NCBI GenBank assembly: GCA_016716265.1
Contig: JADJWQ010000001.1
Coordinates: 1,984,001 to 2,048,000, forward strand
Origin: Planctomycetota bacterium
Lineage (GTDB): Bacteria > Planctomycetota > UBA1135 > UBA2386
DNA length: 64,000 nt
Direction of reading: 5' to 3'
Shown: positions 26,912 to 36,624 of the stretch, in pieces
Layout: every line of letters starts with the position of its first letter
Numbering within the stretch: the first letter of the stretch is position 1
Program-made: the position numbers and the translations under genes
The notes under the pieces: model-generated
Told to the model about the DNA's origin: nothing
The model's input: the letters and a program-made list of their open reading frames with translations, nothing else
The model's database searches: none

Positions 26912-29896
26912 ATGAGTCCCTCTCCCACGTCGAGGACCTGGATCCCCCTCGCGTCCAGGTGCGCGCTCCCGGCCCTCGCGCTCGCGCTGCTCGCGCTGAC
27001 GACCGGGTGCTCGGGCGGCTCCAGCCGTGACCCTGCCAACCGCGGCCCGTTCCTCCTGCGCCAGATCACGACCGGCCAGGGGCAGATCTACCCGTACCGG
27101 GTCCGCGAGCTGGACGGCGACGGCCGGCCGTCCAACCGGATCATCAACATCGAGTCGGAGGCCACGCTGCGACAGCACGTGAACGCCTCGAACGGCGTGT
27201 TGCCCGTCGCGACCTTCCCGAGCGACCTGTCGCTCCCCGAAGGCGGCCAGGGCAACAACTACCTGCTGTTCAAGTTCAGCAACAACCTGGACCTCGACTC
27301 GATCCTCAGCGACTCGATCGCGGCGGCGAACACCAGCTCCGGCCTGACCACGGCGCTGAACCTGCTCGCCTACGATCCCGAGGAGGAATCGACGCGAGTT
27401 CTGCGCGGGCGCGGCTTCGTCGGCGGTGCGACCTACGTGAACCGCGGCGGCGTCATGGAGCTCGTGCAGGCCGTGACCGTCGAGAACGGCCAGGTCGCGA
27501 TCCAGGATCCGATCGCCGACGGCTTCCCGCGCGGCTTCGTCGACGACGTCGAGCTCGTGGCCCCGAACGTCTTCGTGTTCGTCGCGGACTCCGACGGCGA
27601 CCTGTCGACGCTCGAGAGCTTCGATCCGCTCGGGGAGAACCTGCTGATCCAAGTGCGCGTGACGAACGCGATCCGGAACACGAACGGTCGCGTGCTCCAG
27701 CAGGAGGTCTGCACGGCGACCACCGTCGGCGCCGACCCGAACCCCGGCAACGTGATCGGTTGGTCGGGGTTCCGGACCCTCGAGATCACGCCCGGCAACG
27801 CGCAGTCGAACATCGACCCGCTGACGGACATCTTCGTCCACTTCAACAAGCCGGTGCAGCCGCCGGACGTCGGCACCTACCTCAGCGGGACGAACCTGAC
27901 GCCGGCGTTGGGCGGTATCGCGCTCGCGGTGACGGTCGGCGCGTCCTCGTACACGATCATCTACTACGCCGATCCGGTCAGCTACAGCGACCTCTGCAAC
28001 TATCGGATCACGCCGGCCTACAGCCTCCCGGGCGAGGAGCAGATCACCGTCCAGGTCCAGGCCAGCTCGATCCGCACCATCAAGGACAACTCCCTGCTCG
28101 GGATCGACGTCGCGACCTCGTTCCGCACCGGCAATGGCCCGGGCATCGTGAACGCTCCGGTGTCGCCCGACGCGATCTACGTCGGCATCGGCGGCTCGCA
28201 GCCGGGCGTGGCGGTCATCGACCTCAACGGCTACGGGCAGACCACGAACGGCCTCGACCCGGATCCGATCACCGGCCGACCGACCAAGGACCCGCTCGAC
28301 ACCTACTTCGCGCGGTTCAATCCGAACATCGGCCAGCCCGGCCTGACCCCGCCGCTGTTCCCCGGCTCGACGACGCTCGACGGCGGCAGCAACGGCCCCC
28401 TGACCCTGGTCCAGGACACGCGCGGCAACACCACGCTGCTGCGCGCACCGACGATCAGCCAGGTCGCGGACATCCAGGTCGGCCCACCGCTCGACCTGGT
28501 CTACAACAACTCGAACATCAATGTGAACGTCAACGGGGCGAACCAGACCAATCCGGGCACCGGCCTGCCGGCGCCGGGCAACTGCGTCGCGGTCAGCCCG
28601 CACCCGAACCCGCCACGGCTCGTGTACCCGCCGCCGAACCCGTCGCGCGCGATCTTCGCGGAAGAGCCGACCGACACGCGGAGCGGCACGAGCCTGCTGC
28701 AGCCGGGCACGCGCCCCGACTTCCGGCCGCGTGCGTTCGCCGGCTTCACGGGTCCGGCTCCGGCGCCACCGTCGCCGCCGCCGCCGCCGGTCTACGCGCC
28801 GTATCAATCACGGCAGCAACTCGGGCACTTCCTCTACGTGCTCGACCGCGACAACCGCCAGATCCTGGTCCTGAACAGCAACCGGTTCACGATCCTCGAC
28901 ACGATCCGGCTCAGCGACCCGTACGACATGGCGTTCTCGCCGTCGCTCGGCGTGATGGCCGTGTCGAACTTCTCGTCGTCGTCGGTGTCGATCATCGACA
29001 CGAATCCGCAGAGCACGACCTTCAACCAGGTCATCTCCGAGGCGCGCGTCGCCGAGGGCCCCACGCAGATCGTGTGGCAGCCGGACGGCGAGGCGATCTG
29101 CGTGCTCTGCAACAACGCCAATGCGTTGTCGGTGCTCAAGGGCGACGACTTCAGCCTGCTGAAGACCGTCACCGGCAACATCGTCGATCCGATCGGCCTG
29201 GTCGTCAGCGAGCGCTATCTGACGACCGGTAACACGAGCAACGTGTTCTACGCCTACATCCTGAACTCGAACGGCACGATCGCCGTCTACGAGTCCGGGC
29301 CGGACGGCACCAACGGCATCGGCTACAACGACATCATCGGCACGGTCACGACGACGTTCCGTCGCGCTCGCGCGATCAAGATGGACTGGACGTCGGGCCT
29401 CGGCGGGTTCTGGATCAGCCACGTCGACGACAGCGGCGTCGCGGTCGTCTCGCGCGTCGAGCTGACGGTGAGCCCACAGGGTCCGCTGACGACGCAGCAG
29501 AACACCGGCAACGGCTTCGTGCTGCCGCCGACCTTCCGCCAGAAGGAGTGGACGATCACCGAGCGCTTCGGCGGCATCGACCCGAACCAACCGGTGCGGC
29601 TGACGCTGTCGGGCTCCACGGTGTCGGACTTCGTGTTCGACGAGATGCTGAACGGCGGCGCGACGCCGAACCAGATCACGAACTACAACTCGACGGGCGT
29701 CGGCGCGTCGTTCATGGGGCACTCGTCGAAGGGCAAGGTGCTCGGCGGTGCCGTATCGCCGATCCAGCCTGCCTTCCTGTTCGTGGCGCTGAGCGACGTC
29801 GGCAAGATCGACATCATCGACGTCACGGCGCGCGTGAAGGTCGGCACGATCGACGTGCCCGGCGTGCAGTTGCTGGCCAGCTACTGGCGGCAGTGA
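26912..29896 (+). CDS. Large lipoprotein with Ig-like Big_5 domain and YVTN-type propeller
   Basis: 994 residues. A long signal ends in LTTGC, so Cys33 is the probable lipidation site. After a variable region, an Ig-like Big_5 segment begins LEITPGNAQSNIDPLTDIFV (about residue 290). A Pro-rich linker (APAPPSPPPPPVYAP, about 615-632) leads to a C-terminal propeller with YVTN-type repeats (LGHFLYVLDRDNRQILVLNS; MAFSPSLGVMAVSNFSSSSV; IVWQPDGEAICVLCNNANAL). Probably an outer-membrane anchored surface protein with binding rather than enzymatic function; family members are common in Planctomycetota genomes. The upstream intergenic region (26632-26911) contains a perfect 7-bp hairpin CCCGGGG/CCCCGGG at 26801-26817 but no T-tract. 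Confidence 0.85.
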   Translation: MSPSPTSRTWIPLASRCALPALALALLALTTGCSGGSSRDPANRGPFLLRQITTGQGQIYPYRVRELDGDGRPSNRIINIESEATLRQHVNASNGVLPVATFPSDLSLPEGGQGNNYLLFKFSNNLDLDSILSDSIAAANTSSGLTTALNLLAYDPEEESTRVLRGRGFVGGATYVNRGGVMELVQAVTVENGQVAIQDPIADGFPRGFVDDVELVAPNVFVFVADSDGDLSTLESFDPLGENLLIQVRVTNAIRNTNGRVLQQEVCTATTVGADPNPGNVIGWSGFRTLEITPGNAQSNIDPLTDIFVHFNKPVQPPDVGTYLSGTNLTPALGGIALAVTVGASSYTIIYYADPVSYSDLCNYRITPAYSLPGEEQITVQVQASSIRTIKDNSLLGIDVATSFRTGNGPGIVNAPVSPDAIYVGIGGSQPGVAVIDLNGYGQTTNGLDPDPITGRPTKDPLDTYFARFNPNIGQPGLTPPLFPGSTTLDGGSNGPLTLVQDTRGNTTLLRAPTISQVADIQVGPPLDLVYNNSNINVNVNGANQTNPGTGLPAPGNCVAVSPHPNPPRLVYPPPNPSRAIFAEEPTDTRSGTSLLQPGTRPDFRPRAFAGFTGPAPAPPSPPPPPVYAPYQSRQQLGHFLYVLDRDNRQILVLNSNRFTILDTIRLSDPYDMAFSPSLGVMAVSNFSSSSVSIIDTNPQSTTFNQVISEARVAEGPTQIVWQPDGEAICVLCNNANALSVLKGDDFSLLKTVTGNIVDPIGLVVSERYLTTGNTSNVFYAYILNSNGTIAVYESGPDGTNGIGYNDIIGTVTTTFRRARAIKMDWTSGLGGFWISHVDDSGVAVVSRVELTVSPQGPLTTQQNTGNGFVLPPTFRQKEWTITERFGGIDPNQPVRLTLSGSTVSDFVFDEMLNGGATPNQITNYNSTGVGASFMGHSSKGKVLGGAVSPIQPAFLFVALSDVGKIDIIDVTARVKVGTIDVPGVQLLASYWRQ

Positions 29897-29987
29897 CCGG
29901 CGGGGTGCGCCCGTCATCGGGCGCGCACCTGCCCCGCCCGCCGCCGGAAGGCCGTGACGCCCGCGCGGTGCGACCGGTGTTTTTCCG

Positions 29988-32210
29988 TTGGCGCACCGCG
30001 ACCGCGGCGGTCTGCTGGCCACTGTGCGGGGCGCGCACCCGCGCGCTTCCCGCCACGAGCCACCCGGGAGGGGCAGCCCCATCGCGAGCATCGAACAAGC
30101 CGAGTCGCTCCTCGTCGAACGCTTCGGGCTCCGCCGATTCCGCGAGGGCCAGCGCGAGGCGATCGGAGCCTGCCTCGCGGGCCGCGACGTGCTGGTCGTG
30201 ATGCCGACCGGCAGCGGGAAGTCGCTGTGCTACCAGCTCCCGGCGGTCTGCGAGCCGGGCTACGCGCTGGTCGTCAGCCCGCTGATCGCGCTGATGAAGG
30301 ACCAGGTCGACGCGCTGACCGCACGCGGCATCGCGGCGGCCGCCGTGCACTCCGGCCAGGGCCCCGCCGAGCGACGCGAGGTCGCCCGACGCATGGCCGA
30401 CGGCACGCTCGACCTCGTGCTCGTCGCACCGGAGCGCTTCCGCAACGAGCGCTTCGTGGCGTTCGTCGACCGCTGCCGCCCGCACCGGTTCGTGATCGAC
30501 GAGGCGCACTGCATCAGCCAGTGGGGGCACGACTTCCGACCCGACTACCTCCGGCTCGGTGAGGCGATCGAGCGCCTCGGCCGGCCACCGGTCACCGCGC
30601 TGACCGCGACCGCCACGCCGGCGGTCCGCGCCGACGTCGTCGCCCAGCTCGGGCTGCGCGATCCGGTGACGATCCTGACCGGCTTCGACCGCCCGAACCT
30701 GTCGTTCGAGGTGCGTGACGCGGCCGCGCGCGGCGACAAGCTGCTGGTCGCCGAGGAGCTGGTCGCCGAGACCGGCGGCGCGTGCCTGATCTACGCCGCG
30801 AGCCGGCGATCCGTCGAGGAGGTCGCGGCCCACTTCCACGCACGTCGAGCGCGCGTCGGTGCGTACCACGCCGGACTCGAGGATGCCGAGCGCACCCGTG
30901 TGCAGGACGCGTTCATGGCCGGCGATCTCGATCTGCTGGTCGCGACCAACGCGTTCGGCATGGGCGTCGACAAGGCCGACGTGCGGCTGGTCCTCCACTA
31001 CGACCTGCCCGGCTCGCTCGAGGCCTACTACCAGGAGGCCGGGCGCGCGGGCCGCGACGGCCAGCCGGCGCGCTGCGTGCTACTGCGCCACGGCGCCGAC
31101 TACCGATTGCAGCGCTTCTTCCTCGACCAGGCGAATCCCGAGCCCGACTTCGTGCGCAGGGTCTGGGCGATCCTCCGCCGGCTGTCCGACGGCGAGGCAC
31201 TGACGTTCGACGGGCTGCGGGACCGGCTGGCGATGCGCAGCGGAGCCGGTGCATTGGAGACGACGCTGCGCCTCCTGCGCGCGCGGGACGCGGTCGAGAT
31301 CGACACGGACACGATCGCGCTGAGCGACGCGATCCGCGGCACGGACGGCCCGCCCGCCGAGCCGCCGATCGATCTTGCCGAGCTGCGCGAGAAGCGCTTC
31401 CGCGACGAGCGGCGGCTCGGCCAGATGCTCGACTACGTCCGCGCCGGCACCGGCTGCCGCTTCGAGCGCATCCGGAGCTACTTCCTCGGCGAGGCCGGTG
31501 CGGCCTGCGGTACCTGCGACCTGTGCCAGGGCGGCGGCGACGACGTGCGCGCGGTCGCCGACGACGAGGCCCGCGCGATCCGCCACGCGCTGCGCACGCT
31601 CGCGGCGCTCGACTTCGCGTTCGGCGCGCAGCGGATCGCCGAGGTGCTGGTCGGCAAGGAGTCCGAGGTCGTGATGAAGCGCGGACTGCACGAGCTGCCG
31701 GCCTTCGGCATCTTCGCCGGCGCGAGCGAGTCGTCGGTCAGGGACCTGCTGCGCTTCGTCGAGGACCACGGCCTGGCGGCGCGGCGGCCGTTCCGCACCC
31801 GCGACGGTCGCGAGGGCGGCCTGGTGATCGGTCTCAGCGAGGCTGGGCGCCGCTGCCTGGAGCTCGGAGTCCTGCCGGAGCTACCGCCGGTCCCGCTGCC
31901 GGCAGCGCCGACCGCGCGCGCGCGCGGCAGACGCGCCAGGGCGACTGCGCCGTGCGAGACGGTCGCGGCGCCGCTCGATGCCGCCGCCACTGCACGACTC
32001 GAACAGCTGCGGGCGTTCCGCACGCGGATCGCCGCTGGCCGACCGGCATACACGGTGTTCTCGAACGAGACCCTCGAGCTGCTGGCACGCACACCGCCGA
32101 CCGACCGCGACTCGTTCCTCGCGATCAAGGGCCTCGGCCCGACCCGCTGGCAGCGGTTCGGGGACGCGCTCCTCGGCGAGCTGTCGGGGCACGGCTCCGC
32201 CAGCGCGTGA
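29988..32210 (+). CDS. recQ: ATP-dependent DNA helicase RecQ
   Basis: Complete RecQ: Walker A MPTGSGKSLCYQLP, DEAH box VIDEAHCISQWGHDFRPDY, motif VI YYQEAGRAGRDG, the RQC zinc-binding cysteines (CRFERIRSYF then CGTCDLC), and a C-terminal HRDC domain (FRTRIAAGRPAYTVFSNETL). It unwinds DNA 3'-5' in recombination and repair. The start is uncertain. The listed TTG (29988) and a GTG at 30024 are the only usual starts in frame upstream of the conserved sequence, but a very strong ribosome-binding site GGGAGGGG (30066-30073) stands seven bases before an in-frame ATC at 30081, which would give the expected N-terminus (ASIEQAESLLVERFG). Followed after 46 bases by an HD-domain gene. Confidence 0.95.
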   Translation: MAHRDRGGLLATVRGAHPRASRHEPPGRGSPIASIEQAESLLVERFGLRRFREGQREAIGACLAGRDVLVVMPTGSGKSLCYQLPAVCEPGYALVVSPLIALMKDQVDALTARGIAAAAVHSGQGPAERREVARRMADGTLDLVLVAPERFRNERFVAFVDRCRPHRFVIDEAHCISQWGHDFRPDYLRLGEAIERLGRPPVTALTATATPAVRADVVAQLGLRDPVTILTGFDRPNLSFEVRDAAARGDKLLVAEELVAETGGACLIYAASRRSVEEVAAHFHARRARVGAYHAGLEDAERTRVQDAFMAGDLDLLVATNAFGMGVDKADVRLVLHYDLPGSLEAYYQEAGRAGRDGQPARCVLLRHGADYRLQRFFLDQANPEPDFVRRVWAILRRLSDGEALTFDGLRDRLAMRSGAGALETTLRLLRARDAVEIDTDTIALSDAIRGTDGPPAEPPIDLAELREKRFRDERRLGQMLDYVRAGTGCRFERIRSYFLGEAGAACGTCDLCQGGGDDVRAVADDEARAIRHALRTLAALDFAFGAQRIAEVLVGKESEVVMKRGLHELPAFGIFAGASESSVRDLLRFVEDHGLAARRPFRTRDGREGGLVIGLSEAGRRCLELGVLPELPPVPLPAAPTARARGRRARATAPCETVAAPLDAAATARLEQLRAFRTRIAAGRPAYTVFSNETLELLARTPPTDRDSFLAIKGLGPTRWQRFGDALLGELSGHGSASA

Positions 32211-32256
32211 CGCCTGACCACCGACCACGACCCGCCCGGCCTGACCGACGACGCAC

Positions 32257-32823
32257 ATGCTCGGCGCCGACCTGCTCATCGACCTCACCCGCCGCTACTG
32301 CGAGCCGCACCGCCGCTACCACACCATCGAACACATCGCGTCGATGCTGTGGATGGGCAGGGAGCTCGCCTTGAGCGAGGAGCAGCTCGCCGCCATCTGG
32401 TACCACGATGCGATCTACGACGTCCCCGCGACCGACAACGAGGAGCGCAGCGCCGAGCTCGCGCGGACGCAGCTCACCGCCGCCGGGTTCGGTATCGAGC
32501 GTGCCGCGACCGTCGCCCGCATCGTGCTCGATACGGCGCGGCACCTGCCGTCGATCCCGCAATCGGAGGCCGTGATCGACCTCGACCTCGCTCCCCTCGC
32601 GGTTCCACCCGAGCGGTTCGACGCCAATGCGGTCGCGCTCCGAATCGAATACGCGTGCGTCGACGACGCGACCTTCGAACAGGGTCGACGCCGCGCGCTG
32701 CAGTCGCTGCTCGACCGACCGCGGATCTTCTGGACACCGTTCGGTGCGCACCTGGAGCCGTTGGCGCGCGCCAATCTCCGTCGCGCCCTCGCGGCCCCCG
32801 GGCCGACCCTCCCTGAGCGCTGA
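32257..32823 (+). CDS. HD-superfamily metal-dependent phosphohydrolase
   Basis: 188 residues, matching the COG4339-type predicted HD phosphohydrolases. Metal-binding motif: His22 and His26 in RRYHTIEHI, then His50-Asp51 in WYHDAIYD, followed by the acidic NEERSAELA helix. It probably hydrolyses phosphate esters or nucleotides; the physiological substrate of this family is not established. It lies 46 bases after recQ and only six bases before the DNA methyltransferase gene, on the same strand, so the three are likely co-transcribed. Confidence 0.85.
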   Translation: MLGADLLIDLTRRYCEPHRRYHTIEHIASMLWMGRELALSEEQLAAIWYHDAIYDVPATDNEERSAELARTQLTAAGFGIERAATVARIVLDTARHLPSIPQSEAVIDLDLAPLAVPPERFDANAVALRIEYACVDDATFEQGRRRALQSLLDRPRIFWTPFGAHLEPLARANLRRALAAPGPTLPER

Positions 32824-32829
32824 GCCGCG

Positions 32830-35586
32830 ATGTGCCCCGTGCGCCGTGCACCGCCCGTGAGGCACACCGATCCATTGGGCGCGTGGGCCGCGGCAGCGGC
32901 GCGGTCGGGCGCACCACCCGAATCGATCGCGTGCGCGCTGGCGAGCCGGCTCGCGACGGCCCGAGGCCTCGATCCCCGGCACGCCGAGGAGCTGCTCGAG
33001 GCCGAGCCCGTCGCCGTCGCGCCACCGCCGGTCGACGATCCGCTCGCGATCGGCGACGTCGCCGCCGCGGTGCGCGCCCTGCGTGCAGCCGACGCGTGGT
33101 CGCGCAAGCGCCTCGGCGCCATCTACACGCCGCCCGCGCTGGCGAGGCTCCTGGTGGCGCGCGCGCTGGCCGACGAGCAGCACGCCGCCCCGCCCACGGT
33201 CTGCGACCCGGCGGCCGGTGCGGGCGTGTTCCTCGTCGCGGCACTCGACGCCCTGCGACGGCGCTGGCCGGACGTCCCGGCTGCCGACCTCGTGCGCAGC
33301 GCGCTGTTCGGACTGGACGTCGACCCCGACGCGGTCGCGCTCGCGAGAGCGACCCTGTGGCTCGCAGCGGGCGAGCCCGGGCTCGCACCGCGCGACCTGC
33401 AGAGCGCGGTGCGGTGTGGCGACGCGCTGCTCGGGATCGATGCGACCGAGCTCGGGCCCGGCGAGCTCGACGACCGCGAGAGCCGCGACGCGCACGGCCT
33501 CGCATTGCTCGCGGAGGCGGCCGGCCGGTCCGCCGATCTCGATGCGCTCCGCTGGTTCCATTGGGACCTCGAGCTTCCCCAGGTGTTCCGGCGCGACGGT
33601 TCCGGAGGCGACGGTTCCGGAGGCGACGGGTTCGGGCGCGGCGGCTTCGACGTCGTCGTCGGCAATCCACCGTGGGACACCGTGCGCCTCGATGCGCGCG
33701 AGTTCTTCGGTGACCTCGACCCCGCACAGCGCGAGCGCCACACGACGGAATCCGGGACGCTGCGGCGACAGCTCCTCGACGCCGATCCCGAGCTCGCGCA
33801 GCGCTGGTGCGCCCACCGCGCGCGCATCGGTGCGCTGCGCGGCTGGCTGGCGCGACGCCACGGCGTGAGCGTCGCGCGCAGCGATCCGAACCTCGCACTC
33901 GCGTTCGTCGATCGCGCGCTCGGGCTGCTGCGGCCCGGCGGTCGGCTCGCGATGCTCGTCCCTGCCGCGCTGCACACGGATCTCGGCGCGCGGCGGCTCC
34001 GCGCGCGCCTCCTCGACGAGCATCGCTGGCGCGAGCTGATCGGCTTCGAGAACCGCCGGCGGCTGTTCGCCGGCGTCGACAGCCGGTTCAAGTTCGATGC
34101 GATCCTGGTGCAGCGCGGCGGCCGCACCGACGCGATCGCCTGCCGGTTCCTCGCGACCGATGCCGCATCGCTCGACGGCTCCGGCGCGCGCTTCGAGCTG
34201 CCCGCTCGCACGGTGCGGCGCTTCCACCCGCGGACGCTGGCGATCCCCGAGGTCGACACTGCCGAGGACCTCGCGCTGCTCGACCGCGCGCATACGGGCG
34301 GGGTGCCGTTCGACGCCGCGGGGCCCACCGGCTGGGGGATCGCCATGCAGCGCGAGTTCGACCTGACGCGCGATGCGAAGCACTTCCGCACGCGCGACGA
34401 TCTCGAGCGCTCGGGCTACGTGCCGGATCGCTTCGACCGCTGGCTGCGCTGCGCCGCGATCGACGACGCCCCGCAGCCCGCCGACACAGCCGACCGCATC
34501 CCGCTCCGCGACGGCCGCTGCGTGCGGAGCGACGACGTCGCCGACGTCTGGCTGCCGCTGCTCGAAGGTCGCCACGTGGCGCCATTCGACGACGCGGCAA
34601 AGGGCTGGCAGCGAGGCCACGGCCGGCGGGCAGTGTGGTTGCCGAGCGGTGGCTCGGCGCCGGTGCTCGAACCGCGCGTGCTCGTCTCGCTCGATGCCGC
34701 GCGGTCCCGCGATCCCTTGGCCCCGCGGCCGAAGATCGGCTTCATGGCGATCGGGTCCGCGACGAACGCGCACGCGATGGTCGCGGCGGTACTGGTCGGA
34801 ACACCCGCCGGCAATTCGGTACCGACGCTCCGGTGCTCGGGCCCTGATGGCGCAGTGGACGGCCCGCCCGATGCGGAGCTCGCGCTCGCCGCCGTGCTCG
34901 GCTCGCTGGTCTACGACGCGCTGCTGCGGCGGCGCATGGCCGGTCTCAATCTGAACCGCAGCGTGCTCGCCGACACCCCGCTGCCGCGACCTGACCGCGC
35001 GCTGCGACTGCCGAGCCTGCGCAGGCTCGTCGCCGATCTCTCGTTCACGCGACCCGCACACGCGGCCGGCTGGACGGTGCTGCGCACGGCGGCGGGCGAT
35101 CCCGTGCCCCGCCCCACCCGCGAGCGCCTCGCCCGGACGACGCGCCTCGCGGCGCTCGATGCCGCGGTCGCCTGGACCTACGGCCTCGACGCCGCGACGC
35201 TGCTGCGGCTGCTTTCCGACTGCGCGCTCCCGGCAGAGCTGCTGCGCAGCCCCCGCCACGCGCGGACGCTGTCGGCACGCGGGCTGTGGCGGATCGACCG
35301 CGACCGTCCCCCGCTCGAGCGCCGGACCGTGCTCGCGGTGCTCGCGCTGCTGGCGCTGGAGCGTCGGCTCGCCGCGGTCGCGCCGGCCGCCGCCGCGGCG
35401 ACGGTCGACGCGTTCCTGGCCGAGGCCCGCGACCCGGGCTACTGGCCGCGCGAGGAGCGCGTCGACCTGCGCGCGCTCGGTTTCGCGACGCCGCTCGACG
35501 CGACCGCCGTCGGGCCCGCGCCGGAGCGCCCGGCCGCGCTGCCATGGGACGCGGCGACCCGGGGATTCGCATCAGTCCCGAGCTGA
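32830..35586 (+). CDS. Eco57I-like / type IIG-like adenine-specific DNA methyltransferase
   Basis: 918 residues. SAM-binding motif I is CDPAAGAGVFLVAAL (Asp126), and the catalytic motif IV is VVGNPPW (Asn279), the gamma-type N6-adenine methyltransferase signature. The region between them contains a Gly/Asp repeat. The C-terminal half (from about residue 430) has the GLNLNRSVLADTPLPRP segment and scattered Trp/Arg motifs typical of target-recognition regions of large Eco57I, PglX or type ISP enzymes. No nuclease motif (PD-ExK) is evident at the N-terminus, so it looks like a methyltransferase without its own nuclease. ATG 32830 follows the HD gene by six bases. Partners RecQ and HD protein are upstream. 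It may be a solitary or defence-associated methylase; this is inference. Confidence 0.85.
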   Translation: MCPVRRAPPVRHTDPLGAWAAAAARSGAPPESIACALASRLATARGLDPRHAEELLEAEPVAVAPPPVDDPLAIGDVAAAVRALRAADAWSRKRLGAIYTPPALARLLVARALADEQHAAPPTVCDPAAGAGVFLVAALDALRRRWPDVPAADLVRSALFGLDVDPDAVALARATLWLAAGEPGLAPRDLQSAVRCGDALLGIDATELGPGELDDRESRDAHGLALLAEAAGRSADLDALRWFHWDLELPQVFRRDGSGGDGSGGDGFGRGGFDVVVGNPPWDTVRLDAREFFGDLDPAQRERHTTESGTLRRQLLDADPELAQRWCAHRARIGALRGWLARRHGVSVARSDPNLALAFVDRALGLLRPGGRLAMLVPAALHTDLGARRLRARLLDEHRWRELIGFENRRRLFAGVDSRFKFDAILVQRGGRTDAIACRFLATDAASLDGSGARFELPARTVRRFHPRTLAIPEVDTAEDLALLDRAHTGGVPFDAAGPTGWGIAMQREFDLTRDAKHFRTRDDLERSGYVPDRFDRWLRCAAIDDAPQPADTADRIPLRDGRCVRSDDVADVWLPLLEGRHVAPFDDAAKGWQRGHGRRAVWLPSGGSAPVLEPRVLVSLDAARSRDPLAPRPKIGFMAIGSATNAHAMVAAVLVGTPAGNSVPTLRCSGPDGAVDGPPDAELALAAVLGSLVYDALLRRRMAGLNLNRSVLADTPLPRPDRALRLPSLRRLVADLSFTRPAHAAGWTVLRTAAGDPVPRPTRERLARTTRLAALDAAVAWTYGLDAATLLRLLSDCALPAELLRSPRHARTLSARGLWRIDRDRPPLERRTVLAVLALLALERRLAAVAPAAAAATVDAFLAEARDPGYWPREERVDLRALGFATPLDATAVGPAPERPAALPWDAATRGFASVPS
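33595..33639 (+). repeat. 15-bp tandem repeat inside the methyltransferase gene
   Basis: Two exact copies of GACGGTTCCGGAGGC (33595-33609 and 33610-33624) and a third imperfect copy (33625-33639). They keep the reading frame and encode the DGSGG repeats just before the catalytic NPPW strand, so copy-number change would alter a flexible loop by five residues at a time. Confidence 0.8.
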
Positions 35587-35630
35587 GACCTGCCGATCCC
35601 TCGCACGTGTCATCGAGGTCGTGCGCAGGC

Positions 35631-36569
35631 ATGGGGACCCTGCTCGGGATGGTGGCGGTCGCCCTGGCGCTGACCGCAGCCCGGCCCGATCTCGGCGCGT
35701 GCGCCGCGAGCCTCGTCGCCGGTCTGGCGCTCGGCGTCGGCTGGGCCCGCCGGTCCGGCGTGCGCCCCGCCGAGCGGTCCGAGCTGGAGCGCGCGATCGA
35801 GCGCCTGCACCGCCGGCGGCTGGCGTTCGCGCTCGACGTCGCCCGCGAAGTGGGCCACGACTTCAACAACCTGCTGACGTCGATCGCCGGCTTCTGCGAC
35901 CTCGCCTGCTGCTCGGTGCCGGAGGGCTCCGCGATCCACACCGACCTCGTGCAGGTGCGGACCTCGACGCGGCGCGGCGCCCAGCTCGCGCGCTGGCTGC
36001 ACGCCTTCGAGTCGCGGCGGACCGCGCCCGGTGAGCTCGAGCTCGACGCGTGCATCGGGCCGGTGCTCGCCCTCCTCGCGCGCCGCGCGCCGCGCGGGGT
36101 CTCGCTGCGGGTGACGCTCGCGGCGGGCGACGAGCACTGCGCGCTCCCAGCCCCCGAGTTCGAGGCCATAATGCTCGCGCTGACGCAGCGCGCGCTGCGC
36201 GCGACCGGTCCGCACGGGCAGGTCGCGGTCGCGACACGGGTCGGCGGCGACGGCCGCGCGGTCGTCGAGGTGCGCGACGATGGCGCGGGCGCGCCCGAGC
36301 CGATCGCGCTGCAGCTGACTGCCGAGCTCGCCGATGTGGAGCTGCCCGTCGATACCGAGCTGCGGGCCGTCGGTGCGCTCGCAGCGCGGCACGGTGCGGC
36401 CCTGTCGCTGCGCGCGGCGCCGGCGCGGGGCACCGTCGTCCGCCTGACGATGCCACCCGTCCAGGACCGGGCGCCCGCCGAGCCGCGGTTGGTGCTCGAC
36501 CCGGCACCGCGCGCCGGCCGCCGACTGCCGAGCCCACCCGCGCTCCACGCCGGGTCACCACGGCCGTGA
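35631..36569 (+). CDS. Membrane-associated sensor histidine kinase (short)
   Basis: 312 residues from ATG 35631, though a start at ATG 35544 inside the preceding gene cannot be excluded. Residues 1-37 form one or two hydrophobic helices. A coiled-coil-like helix (ERSELERAIERLHRRRLAFAL) leads into the H-box REVGHDFNNLLTSIAGF, in which the His is the phosphoacceptor. The ATPase domain is recognisable by VEVRDDGAGAPEPI (G1-type box) and GTVVRLTMP, but a clear N-box is weak, so the catalytic domain may be divergent. The C-terminal 40 residues are Pro/Arg rich. There is no receiver domain or adjacent response-regulator gene, so the partner is elsewhere. Confidence 0.7.
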   Translation: MGTLLGMVAVALALTAARPDLGACAASLVAGLALGVGWARRSGVRPAERSELERAIERLHRRRLAFALDVAREVGHDFNNLLTSIAGFCDLACCSVPEGSAIHTDLVQVRTSTRRGAQLARWLHAFESRRTAPGELELDACIGPVLALLARRAPRGVSLRVTLAAGDEHCALPAPEFEAIMLALTQRALRATGPHGQVAVATRVGGDGRAVVEVRDDGAGAPEPIALQLTAELADVELPVDTELRAVGALAARHGAALSLRAAPARGTVVRLTMPPVQDRAPAEPRLVLDPAPRAGRRLPSPPALHAGSPRP

Positions 36570-36624
36570 CCGGTCGCGGCGCGCTCGCTCGACGCCCGTG
36601 ACCCGGCCTGCTTCGATTCGCGGC

